Below, piece by piece: positions 18,021 through 26,178 of a stretch of DNA of 34,490 bases. The stretch is from an uncultured bacterium (GTDB lineage Bacteria > Planctomycetota > UBA1135 > GCA-002686595): the NCBI GenBank assembly GCA_913058555.1, contig CAJXRJ010000002.1:1-34490 (forward strand), read 5' to 3'. A program made the translations under genes and the position numbers. The first letter of the stretch is position 1. Each line of letters starts with the position of its first letter. The notes below the pieces were generated by a model. The model was not told where the DNA came from. It ran no database searches and worked only from the letters and a program-made list of their open reading frames with translations.

Positions 18021-19220
18021 TCACTGGAATTGAATCTCGTAGCCGTCGGTGAAGTTCGACCCGAGTCCAACGGAATCACGGTGCCAGGCCTGGAAGTTCC
18101 AACTCTGGCCCGCCATGGCGGCCACGGAGCCGTTGCCTTGGGGAATCGTGTTGAGGTTGATCATTAGCGAGAAGTCCCCTGAGGCGCCGGTGCTCAAGAT
18201 CTGGCCCGCCCCGTTGTAGCGGCCAATGACACCACCCAAGCAGAGGTTGCCGTTGCTCGAGCCGTTGGTGCCGGGCACAAAGGCTTGGGTCATGGACACC
18301 ACAAAGATGCCGAACTGATTGGACGGGAGACCGAAGGCGGTCAGCGTCACGTTGTTGGCTGAGGCCTGGAGGGACCCTGAGGCCGACATCACTCCGGTGG
18401 AGCCCGTGGAGTTCGGCGCGGCCTTGCAGTAATTCGCCCCGGGCTCAAGCACGCCGAATTCGATGTTGTCGAGCCCGTACGCTGCACCCTCGAAGTGCAA
18501 CCACATCGCGTCCCAGAGTGCCGGGTTCGTCGCGTCCATCGCAGAAGGCGACAGCGCTAGGGCTACCGCCTGTAACGCTGCGACCGGCGTAAACGTCGTC
18601 TGTCCGGTAGTGAGGTTCATCACCTCGACGGAGCCTAGCCCCGTGCCGCCGTTCGCGCCGAGGTCCATCACAACGCGCACGCGAACCCAATTGCCACTCG
18701 AGATCCCATTTCCAGCGAGTGGCGCCTGCGTCGCGGTCCCATTTGCTGCTATCAGCCGTAGCTGGGCATTCGACTGGCCGCCCAGGTCAAAGCGAACGCC
18801 CCGCTCTCCCGCCTCGGAGCCTCGGATTTGGTTGTTCCCGTTGGTGTCGTGAGCAGCCCCGAAGCTACCGCCCCACCAACCGACTTGCATGTCGGCCTGG
18901 AAGTATGCGTTGGCCTCGAGACCGGAGAACGACGCGTAACTCCACGCTGCGTCGTTAATCCGCGACGCATCTGTGCCGAAGCCGGGCCCCGACTCCTGGA
19001 AGCGCAGCGACTTCGTGCCGTCGTGTGACATTGTCGCCGTCACGCCCATCGAGGCCGCCGCGTTGAAAGTCTCTTCACTCCATCCGTCTTGACCATCGAG
19101 CGGGGCAAACGGGTGGGTGTCGGAGCCGATCAAACCCTCGAAGTCGTACACGGACTGCGAGAGCCCAATGGAGGGAATCGTGAGGAGTAGGAAAGTCGTT
19201 CGGAACATGCGAATCCTCAT
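18021..19220 (-). CDS. Secreted protein with conserved C-terminal module
   Basis: Start at MRIRMFRTTFLLLTIPSIGLSQ within ORF 18021..19394. N-terminal beta-rich region (YDFEGLIG...FQADMQVGWWGGSFG...WVRVRVVMDLG). C-terminus CKAAPNSTGSTG...NLCLGGVIGRY...GQSWNFQAWHRDSVGLGSNFTDGYEIQFQ. Confidence 0.88.
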   Translation of the reverse strand: MRIRMFRTTFLLLTIPSIGLSQSVYDFEGLIGSDTHPFAPLDGQDGWSEETFNAAASMGVTATMSHDGTKSLRFQESGPGFGTDASRINDAAWSYASFSGLEANAYFQADMQVGWWGGSFGAAHDTNGNNQIRGSEAGERGVRFDLGGQSNAQLRLIAANGTATQAPLAGNGISSGNWVRVRVVMDLGANGGTGLGSVEVMNLTTGQTTFTPVAALQAVALALSPSAMDATNPALWDAMWLHFEGAAYGLDNIEFGVLEPGANYCKAAPNSTGSTGVMSASGSLQASANNVTLTAFGLPSNQFGIFVVSMTQAFVPGTNGSSNGNLCLGGVIGRYNGAGQILSTGASGDFSLMINLNTIPQGNGSVAAMAGQSWNFQAWHRDSVGLGSNFTDGYEIQFQ

Positions 19221-19698
19221 ACTTGAGAAGGGAAATTTCAGGCGGTCGCGCACGGGCCTCACCGCCTCGTTGGAGGAAAGCCGGCCCGTCTCGCGTGCCA
19301 TCCATGTCCCCCATTGGACGGCAGTCAGAGACGGTTGGCGTCGCACCGTAGCACGGCCGCCACAGATGCGAGCGAATACGGCTCTAGAGTGCACCGAACG
19401 CCCGTACGGGCTTCGCCTGGCCCAACAGCAACAACGCAGGGCCGATCATGGGGACGTGCTAGGTCGCACCCTGGGCCGTGAGCATCCCGTTTGCCCCCCA
19501 CGGCATCCTCACGGCCCCGAAGATCGACACGATGCCGAGGACGCGACCTCCGAGCACTCTGCATTGTTCGTCGCGGCCAGTACTTCGTAAGTGGGATATG
19601 GCCATGATGAATCCCCTGGTTACGTTTTGCCACGGGATGTGCCACGTCGCCCAGCCCGCATCCCCACTGCGATCGCAAGTCTCTTGTCGAAGCACCGG

Positions 19699-19842
19699 AA
19701 GTACCGCGGAGGAAGTACCGCGCCAGGATCGTTCTTTCGCATTCGGCCAGTGTGGCATGGTCGGTCGGCGGTCGATTCGATCGCGACTCCACTGCCAGGT
19801 TCAAAAGCGAAAGAACGATCCTGGCTCGGTACTCCGGTACTC
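19699..19842 (+). repeat. REPIN/MITE-like inverted-repeat element, copy 2
   Basis: Left arm GGAAGTACCGCGCCAGGATCGTTCTTTCGCATTCGGCC, right arm TCAAAAGCGAAAGAACGATCCTGGCTCGGTACTCCGGTACTCC (imperfect inverted repeats). Internal spacer shared with copies 3 and 4. Confidence 0.85.
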
Positions 19843-19898
19843 CCCGAAAGCGCTGCTGCACGGGGCGAGCTCCTCAATGGGAACCTATCGCCGTTGGC

Positions 19899-21116
19899 TC
19901 ACATGGACGTCGACCCAACACTCTTTGGGTAGACAAGATGCGGCTCGACGCGGCCGCGCCACTCGGGCACGGCCGTGGCCGATTGGATGGTCGACAGCAG
20001 CGGTGTCGCGGGATCTGCGAGTAGCCCGGCGATGTCGCGGCGGCCCAGCAGCAGCGCAATGTGACGATCGCCCGTTGGGTTGGCGGCCGTGGGGTAGCGG
20101 GTCCACTCGAAGCAGTCTTGGGAGTGCCGAATGGTCCACGCGAGCAGCCACAGTCCCGCTGCTACGGGGCGGAAGCGCTCGGGATCGATGAGCTTCAACC
20201 GGACTCCGTGGCAACGCTCTCCAGCGTATGGCGCGATGGACGGGGTGAAGGTGACTCGCTCGCTCTCGACACCCGGTAGTGGCCTCGCAGTCAGAGCCGT
20301 GTGCATGGCCGATGGGTCGATCCACGGTGCGCCGATTTGCTCGAAGGGGCGCGATGTGCCCCGCCCGACGCTCAGGTTCGTCGCCTCGAACAAGCACAGG
20401 CCGGGATAGAGCAGGGCACTCTGGTAGCTGGCCATGGCAGGCGAAGTCGGCACGAACGGTACCCCGGTCGCCGGCCAGTGATCCGTGCGGTTCCAGCCTG
20501 CGGCCGCCACAACGTGAAGCTCGACGTTCAATCGCTGCTCATGGTTCCACAATCGGGCCAGTTCCCCAATGGAGAGCGAATGTCGAATCGGCATCGCCCA
20601 GCGGCCCAGGAAGCTGGCGCAATGGTCGACATCCAGCATCGGCCCCTCAGCTGCTGCCAAGTCGCCTCCGATGGGATTAGGGCGATCCAGCACCCACACT
20701 GGCAAGCCAGCCTGACCGCATGCCTCGAGCATCTGCGACATGCTCCAGATGAACGTATAGAACCGAGCGCCGATATCGGGCAGGTCGACGAGCACCCCGT
20801 CCAGATCCTCGAACATGGCCAGCTCAGGATGCATCCGCTCGCCATAGAGACTGACGACCTCCAACCCGGTGGCTGGATCGAACCCATCCGGCACGCAGGC
20901 TCCATCGGCCGCCGTGCCCGCCATGCCGTGTTCGGGGGAGAAGAGGCGCACCAGCTGCACCCCGGCGCCCAGTAGCGCCTGTCGACCGAGACCGTGCGGG
21001 GCAGAGGCCGTGGTGGCGGCGTCATTAGTAAGCAGTCCAAAGCGCATACCAGCCGGCAAACGGGCATGCCCGCGGACGAGTTGATCGACGCCGTAACCGA
21101 AGGGCGGAGGACTCAT
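19899..21116 (-). CDS. namZ: DUF1343 family protein (exo-beta-N-acetylmuramidase NamZ-like)
   Basis: GYGVDQLV...FGLLTNDAATTASAPHGLG...VQLVRLFSPEHGMAGTAADGACVPDGFDPATGLEVVSLYGERMHP...DLDGVLVDLPDIGARFYTFIWSMSQMLEACGQAGLPVWVLDRPNPIGG: diagnostic DUF1343 motifs. Confidence 0.93.
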   Translation of the reverse strand: MSPPPFGYGVDQLVRGHARLPAGMRFGLLTNDAATTASAPHGLGRQALLGAGVQLVRLFSPEHGMAGTAADGACVPDGFDPATGLEVVSLYGERMHPELAMFEDLDGVLVDLPDIGARFYTFIWSMSQMLEACGQAGLPVWVLDRPNPIGGDLAAAEGPMLDVDHCASFLGRWAMPIRHSLSIGELARLWNHEQRLNVELHVVAAAGWNRTDHWPATGVPFVPTSPAMASYQSALLYPGLCLFEATNLSVGRGTSRPFEQIGAPWIDPSAMHTALTARPLPGVESERVTFTPSIAPYAGERCHGVRLKLIDPERFRPVAAGLWLLAWTIRHSQDCFEWTRYPTAANPTGDRHIALLLGRRDIAGLLADPATPLLSTIQSATAVPEWRGRVEPHLVYPKSVGSTSM

Positions 21117-21250
21117 GGATTCGAATGGAAGACAGGCAAGGAATGTGCGATCGCGCAGGGTGGACGAGGGGACGGTCGCCATGGTTCACATGAAACGGTG
21201 ACGAGCCAGCGGCGAGGGGCCGCTGCGATGAGGAGCGCCCCGGATGCGCG

Positions 21251-21658
21251 TCAGGATCGTGCCTCGATCAAGGCGCGGGTCGATTCGAAGGCCAGGATTG
21301 AGTGAGCACCGTCGCCCCACCAGGCCCAGACTTCGTCCTTGAGCACCTCGGGGTTTCCCGGTTCGCGGCGAAGAATGAGCGCGTTCCCGTCGACTGCCGC
21401 GAGAACCACAGCCCCCTCAGGGAAGCCGCCGATTTCCAGGTGGGCGAAGGTGACACGAACAATGTCATCCCACGTCCGAGCCAGCCGTCTACGATTCGTG
21501 TCGTCACGGAATGTGCAGAGCTCCCAGGGGAGGCCGAAAGCCATCACCTCGCCGCCATTGGCGCGAGCCATACCGTGCCGATAGGGTTCGGGGAGGCGAA
21601 TACGGAGCGCCACTTCGGCACATTCGATGGCGGACAGATCGATGGGCCAAGGGAACAT
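21251..21658 (-). CDS. SMI1/KNR4 (SUKH)-like protein
   Basis: 135 aa: AEVALRIRLPEPYRHGMARANGGEVMAFGLPWELCTFRDDTNRRRLARTWDDIVRVTFAHLEIGGFPEGAVVLAAVDGNALILRR...EVWAWWGDGAHSILAFEST. Typical LP..Y......NGG...W.L and G..........G..W.W pattern. Confidence 0.75.
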   Translation of the reverse strand: MFPWPIDLSAIECAEVALRIRLPEPYRHGMARANGGEVMAFGLPWELCTFRDDTNRRRLARTWDDIVRVTFAHLEIGGFPEGAVVLAAVDGNALILRREPGNPEVLKDEVWAWWGDGAHSILAFESTRALIEARS

Positions 21659-21661
21659 TGC

Positions 21662-21804
21662 GTAGTACCGGTAGTACCGAGCCAGGATCGTTTTTTCGCT
21701 TTCGGCCAGCGTGACATGATCGGGTCGGCGGTCTATTGGATCGCGACTCGACCGCCAGGGTCAAAAGCGAAAGAATGATCCTGGCTCGGTACTCCGGGTA
21801 CTCT
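21662..21804 (+). repeat. REPIN/MITE-like inverted-repeat element, copy 3
   Basis: GTAGTACCGGTAGTACCGAGCCAGGATCGTTTTTTCGCTTTCGGCCAGCG ... GATCGCGACTCGACCGCCAGGGTCAAAAGCGAAAGAATGATCCTGGCTCGGTACTCCGGGTACTC. Confidence 0.88.
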
Positions 21805-21846
21805 CCGTCTGGGGGGCGCGGGTACTTGGCGCGGTCCCTCGCCTGC

Positions 21847-22380
21847 TCACTCGCCTACAGGAGGAGCCAGTGGCAACGGGGCGTCCGGCACGGCGCTCCA
21901 GGCGAAGGCTGCGATCTTCCAGCCCAGTTCGGTCCGCAGGAGCGTCACCACGTCGACGCCACCGTGGGAGAACTCGCCGTCGATCCAGAAGTCGTACGGC
22001 GCCCAGACGAGGGCGATGTCGCCCTCGACGAGCACCGTTGGCTCCCACATGCGCTCGAAGTAGCTCTGCTTCCCTTCGGCGCTGGCCGTCCGCCCGAGAT
22101 GCTCCTCGAAGGTCCTTACGCTTGTGGTAATCGGGCCGCTGCGGCGGGTCACCGAGCTCATCGCCCCGCGATCAAGAAGCAATTCCCCCCACATGCGAGC
22201 GCCCTCCTCGCCCTGGGCTGCAATCGCGTCAAAGGAGCGCTGTACAACTGCGACGACGGCGTCGCGGTCACCGTCCTGGTCGCGAGAAAGCGAACCCAGG
22301 GGCTGCAAGGTGGGCGAAGCGCAGCCGGCCAGGCTGGCAACAAGGGCAACACCGAGGGTCGACAGGAAGGTTCTCTGCAT
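21847..22380 (-). CDS. NTF2-like / DUF4440-like lipoprotein
   Basis: MQRTFLSTLGVALVASLAGCASP (lipobox LAGC), then AVVAVVQRSFDAIAAQ...VRTFEEHLG...MWEPTVLVEGDIALVWAPYDFWIDGEFSHGGVDVVTLLRTELGWKIAAFAWS. Confidence 0.82.
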   Translation of the reverse strand: MQRTFLSTLGVALVASLAGCASPTLQPLGSLSRDQDGDRDAVVAVVQRSFDAIAAQGEEGARMWGELLLDRGAMSSVTRRSGPITTSVRTFEEHLGRTASAEGKQSYFERMWEPTVLVEGDIALVWAPYDFWIDGEFSHGGVDVVTLLRTELGWKIAAFAWSAVPDAPLPLAPPVGE

Positions 22381-22995
22381 GGACCGAATGGTCGCCACCT
22401 TGGATGGAGCAGTCCAGAGGGTTCTCCGGGAGTTCGGGAGAAGCCCCTGCGAACATCGAAAGCCGCGGCCTTCAGGTCGCCGACGTACAAGAGAGCGAGG
22501 GTCGCCTCGACGTCGCGTCTATGGAGGCCTGGAGTGCGGCTGCCCAGGCGGCTCCGGCCGGGTCGATCGGCGCGCGTCGTAGCGAGGCCGCAATCATTAC
22601 ACCGAGCGTCGAGGGAGTCGCACGATGCCGTCGCCGCGGACCGTAACCCCCCTCGCTGGCCTCCCAACTCACAAGGGCATGGGGCGTCAGCGTACTCGTA
22701 CCTTGGTATCACAACTCGGTGACATTCGAATGGCCGGAAGAGCTAGTCTCGTTTGTGAGGCTGCTGACGTAACCGACCTTCTTGTGGTGGGGGTAGCTGG
22801 CCCGGAGCCGCAGTAAGGGGCCAGCTTGGCAGTAGTGTGCAGTACCGTGAAGCGGATGGTTCACGGCGAGAGACGTGACCCTTGCTCTTGCAGAACCCTG
22901 AGCTCAGTACCGACGTATTCCGGCACAAGCGTCGCTCGATCCCGAGACACGAAGGCCCCAGGCGTAACTGTCATACCCCTTAGCGAGACGTTCCC

Positions 22996-24102
22996 ATGAA
23001 GACCCCACTAGGCCTAACGTCCGTTCTGGTCATTGCCGCACCGGCACTTGGCTCTGTCGCGGCCCAACCCACCTTGATCGACACCGTCACGTTGACATCC
23101 ACGGCGGACAACACGATCTACTCCATTGGGGGCAACGCACGTAGCAATGGCGCCGGACCTACGATGGCGGCTGGAATTGCAGCAGATGGCGGCATCACTC
23201 GCGCTCTCGTGCGATTTGATGCCACGGGCGCGATTCCTACCCATGCGACTATCAATAGCGTTTCCTTGGTCTTGCACATCGACGGAACCGCTGCATCGAG
23301 CTCGCCCTCTTCCTTCATCTCCGTACGCCGCCTTCTGAATAGCTGGGGCGAAGGGTTGTCCACTCCGATCGTGGGGCCGGGCAACGGTGGAGTGGCCACC
23401 AAAGGTGACGCGACCTGGTTCCACCGATTCTTCCCCAGTCAGAGCTGGAGCGTGCACGGAGGTGACTTCGCCTGGCCATGGAGCTCCCACTTAGACGTCG
23501 GCTCGGCGGGGAGCGCCATATTCACTGGTGCAGGACTGGTCGCCGACGTCCAAGCGTGGGTGAATCTGGACACGCCGGAATTCGGGTGGCTCCTTCTGGG
23601 GGATGAGCAAGGCGCCGCCTCTGCGCGCTTCCTTAGCACCCGCGAGAGTGTGCACCCCCCCCAGCTCGTGGTCGACTACACCTACCCAACACTCCCGCTC
23701 GGAACCAACTACTGTGACACAGGACTCAACAGCTCTGGGTTCCGGGCGACTCTTACGGGGCGGGGATCCCCAAGGGTCATCGACAACAACTTGACGATCA
23801 CGGCCCATTTGCTGCCGCTCCTCCAGTTTGGTCTCATCTTGACCTCGCAAACGCAGGCGACGCCCGGCTCCATTAATCTCTGCCTTGGCGGCCAAATCGG
23901 ACGCTTTGCAGCTCCTTCACAGATTCTGGATAGCGGAGTCGGTGGCACCTTCTCCCTCTCACTCGACCTCAATGCCTTCCCCCAGGGAAGTGGGCTCGTG
24001 GCGGTTACGGCCGGCCAAACATGGAACTTCCAAGCGTGGTTCCGGGACACCGCTGCCCCCGGTTCCAATTTCACTGACGGCCTCGAGATCCAGTTTCGCT
24101 AG
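22996..24102 (+). CDS. Secreted DNRLRE-domain protein with conserved C-terminal module
   Basis: MKTPLGLTSVLVIAAPALGSVAAQ signal. TLTSTADNTIYSIGGNARSNGAGPTMAAG and RALVRFDATGAIPTHATINSVSLVLHI (DNRLRE). C-terminus CDTGLNSSGFRA...NLCLGGQIGRF...GQTWNFQAWFRDTAAPGSNFTDGLEIQFR. Confidence 0.92.
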   Translation: MKTPLGLTSVLVIAAPALGSVAAQPTLIDTVTLTSTADNTIYSIGGNARSNGAGPTMAAGIAADGGITRALVRFDATGAIPTHATINSVSLVLHIDGTAASSSPSSFISVRRLLNSWGEGLSTPIVGPGNGGVATKGDATWFHRFFPSQSWSVHGGDFAWPWSSHLDVGSAGSAIFTGAGLVADVQAWVNLDTPEFGWLLLGDEQGAASARFLSTRESVHPPQLVVDYTYPTLPLGTNYCDTGLNSSGFRATLTGRGSPRVIDNNLTITAHLLPLLQFGLILTSQTQATPGSINLCLGGQIGRFAAPSQILDSGVGGTFSLSLDLNAFPQGSGLVAVTAGQTWNFQAWFRDTAAPGSNFTDGLEIQFR

Positions 24103-24242
24103 CTGGGGAGATACGGCGGGCTGCCGGTGATCACGCAGTTGCCCATGGCGGTCCGCTCGAGATTCGGGCTGTTCGTCGACGGGAGGTGCTGGGCGATTGG
24201 AGTGACTGAGCGCGCGGCTGGCGCCCGTGATACCTTGGGAAT

Positions 24243-25883
24243 ATGAAAGTCGCGGCACTTCTGTTGTGCTCCGGCGCGTCGGCCTGGGGCGTGCCAGCAG
24301 GTGATCTCTTCGTGGATCTTTTGGCCGACTGCGCGGTGAGCGACGGGTCCATGTCGGCTCCCTTCTGCTCCGTGGGCGAGGCGCTGCTCTTCGCGGCGGA
24401 CGGGGATGTGATTCGGGTCGCTCCGGGCGCGTATGGGGAGCGAATCACGGTGGATCGCAACGTCACGCTGAAGGGGGAGCAGGGCGCCGAGGTGACGGTC
24501 ATCGATGGGAACCGGGGCGGGACGGTGCTGACGCTTGCGCCTGGCACAGATGTCTCCATCGATGGACTCACGATTACCGGTGGTCTGGGGGTTGGCGCGG
24601 GAGGCATCCTGAGTCAAGGCAGGCTCGTGCTTCGCAATTCGACGATCCGGGGGAATGAGTCGTCGTCTCCGGCCTCCAACTCTTCCGGCGGGGCGCTCTT
24701 GCACGAGTCGATGGATCCTTTGACGATCGATGGTTGCCGTTTCGTCGACAACATCGTCGATGCTGGCCCCACCGGTGCTCCCGTGCAGAAGAACGGTTCC
24801 GGGCAAGCAACCATCCGTCGTACATCGTTCGAGCGCAATCGTGGCTGGGAGTGCGGAGCCGTCAAAGTCGACGGTGGGTTCCTCGAGATGACCGAGTGCA
24901 CTTTAGCCGGCAACACCTCTGCACGTCTTTTGGGCACCATCGTTGTGGCCGGAGACGGTTTGCTCCTCGCAAACTCGACGATCGATGGGAACGAGGGTTC
25001 GGGCGTGCACTTCCAAAGCTACGCGTCCGGTTCGTTGGTGGTGCAAAGCTGCACTATCACGGACAACGATCGAACCGCGACGTTCTATGCCGGCGCGCTC
25101 GATTCCGCCGCCGGTGTTCCGGTGACGGTGTCGAACTCCATCCTGGTGGGAGGCGGCGTGGGCGACGTCTTCGGCGCCTTCATCTCCGGCGGTTACAACG
25201 TCGTGGGGACGCGCGGGGTAAACAACCCAGTTTTCGCTCCGGCCGCTGGCGATCTCCTCGGATGGATCCAGCCGCCTCTGCCAGAGCTGCAGCTCATGCC
25301 GTTCGCGGACAACGGGGGGCCCACGCTCACTCGCATGCCCGCCTGCGACAGCATCTTGGTCGACACCGGGCCGTCCTCTCCCCTCGATCCGACGGACCAG
25401 CGCGGGGTGACGCGCGCTGCTGGGCGGGTCGATCGGGGGGCGGTGGAGAGCGACTGTGCGCGATCCCCCGTTTGTGTGAGCGTGCCCAATTCGACCGGTG
25501 CAGGAGGAGGCCTCGCCTTCTTCGGCGGCACATCGGTGACCGCGGACCGCTTCGGGCTGAATCTGGCGGACGTCCCTCCGCAGCAGTTCGCGATGCTCTT
25601 GGTGAGCCGGGCGTCAGGGTTCCAGCCAGGTGCAGGGGGTAGCGTCGGGAATCTCTGCCTCGGCGGTTCCATCGGTCGCTACTCCTCGCCGGGCGAGCTG
25701 ATCCAGATTGACGGATCAGGCAACGCGCGGGTTCTCGTGCCCCTTTCAAGGATTCCCCAGGGAGCCGGCGCCGTGGCGGTGCTTCCCGGGGAGACCTGGT
25801 TCTTCCAGGCGTGGCACCGGGATCGTGTGGGGACAGCGAACGTGTCGAACTTCACGTCGACCGTCGCCATGAGCTTCCGGTAG
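24243..25883 (+). CDS. Right-handed beta-helix / choice-of-anchor-Q type secreted protein with conserved C-terminal module
   Basis: GEALLFAADGDVIRVAPGAYGERITVDRNVTLKGEQGAEVTVIDGN, LVLRNSTIRGNE, FADNGGPTLTRMPACDSILVDTG...DQRGVTRAAGRVDRGAVES. C-terminus CVSVPNSTGAGGG...NLCLGGSIGRY...GETWFFQAWHRDRVGTANVSNFTSTVAMSFR. Confidence 0.92.
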   Translation: MKVAALLLCSGASAWGVPAGDLFVDLLADCAVSDGSMSAPFCSVGEALLFAADGDVIRVAPGAYGERITVDRNVTLKGEQGAEVTVIDGNRGGTVLTLAPGTDVSIDGLTITGGLGVGAGGILSQGRLVLRNSTIRGNESSSPASNSSGGALLHESMDPLTIDGCRFVDNIVDAGPTGAPVQKNGSGQATIRRTSFERNRGWECGAVKVDGGFLEMTECTLAGNTSARLLGTIVVAGDGLLLANSTIDGNEGSGVHFQSYASGSLVVQSCTITDNDRTATFYAGALDSAAGVPVTVSNSILVGGGVGDVFGAFISGGYNVVGTRGVNNPVFAPAAGDLLGWIQPPLPELQLMPFADNGGPTLTRMPACDSILVDTGPSSPLDPTDQRGVTRAAGRVDRGAVESDCARSPVCVSVPNSTGAGGGLAFFGGTSVTADRFGLNLADVPPQQFAMLLVSRASGFQPGAGGSVGNLCLGGSIGRYSSPGELIQIDGSGNARVLVPLSRIPQGAGAVAVLPGETWFFQAWHRDRVGTANVSNFTSTVAMSFR

Positions 25884-26105
25884 ACGGCTTGGCGCGATCG
25901 CGTTCCGAGTCGGCTCGACGCGCCGACGGATTGCGGCAAGCTCCATGGCGCTGGTGCCGGACTCTATCTCGTCACCCGCGGCGCCCGATCTCCCTGGGCT
26001 GAGCGCTTTGCGGCGGGAAGGTCGGAAGGGACGCCACATGGATCCGGTGAGACAGTTGCCCTCCCGGGCCCGAGTCATGGATCCAGCTATAAAACGCCCA
26101 TCGGA

Positions 26106-26137
26106 GCCGACCGAGCTGCTTGCGCTTCTCGGTCGGC
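26106..26137 (-). terminator. Candidate terminator hairpin
   Basis: GCCGACCGAG-(12 nt)-CTCGGTCGGC, 10-bp perfect stem in a convergent intergenic region. On the minus strand it is followed by CGATGGGCGTTTTATAG. Confidence 0.55.
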
Positions 26138-26178
26138 CTCCTGCGTTGGCTGAACCCAATTCGCTGGGCCGCCCAATC

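Noticed and set aside
19398-19690. Possible small membrane protein on the minus strand (MAISHLRSTGRDEQCRVLGGRVLGIVSIFGAVRMPWGANGM...)
   Set aside because: Short, interrupted by stops, and its frame runs into the repeat element; at most a decayed gene that I could not assign.
24099-24806. 235-aa minus-strand ORF
   Set aside because: Antisense to the beta-helix gene; no domain.
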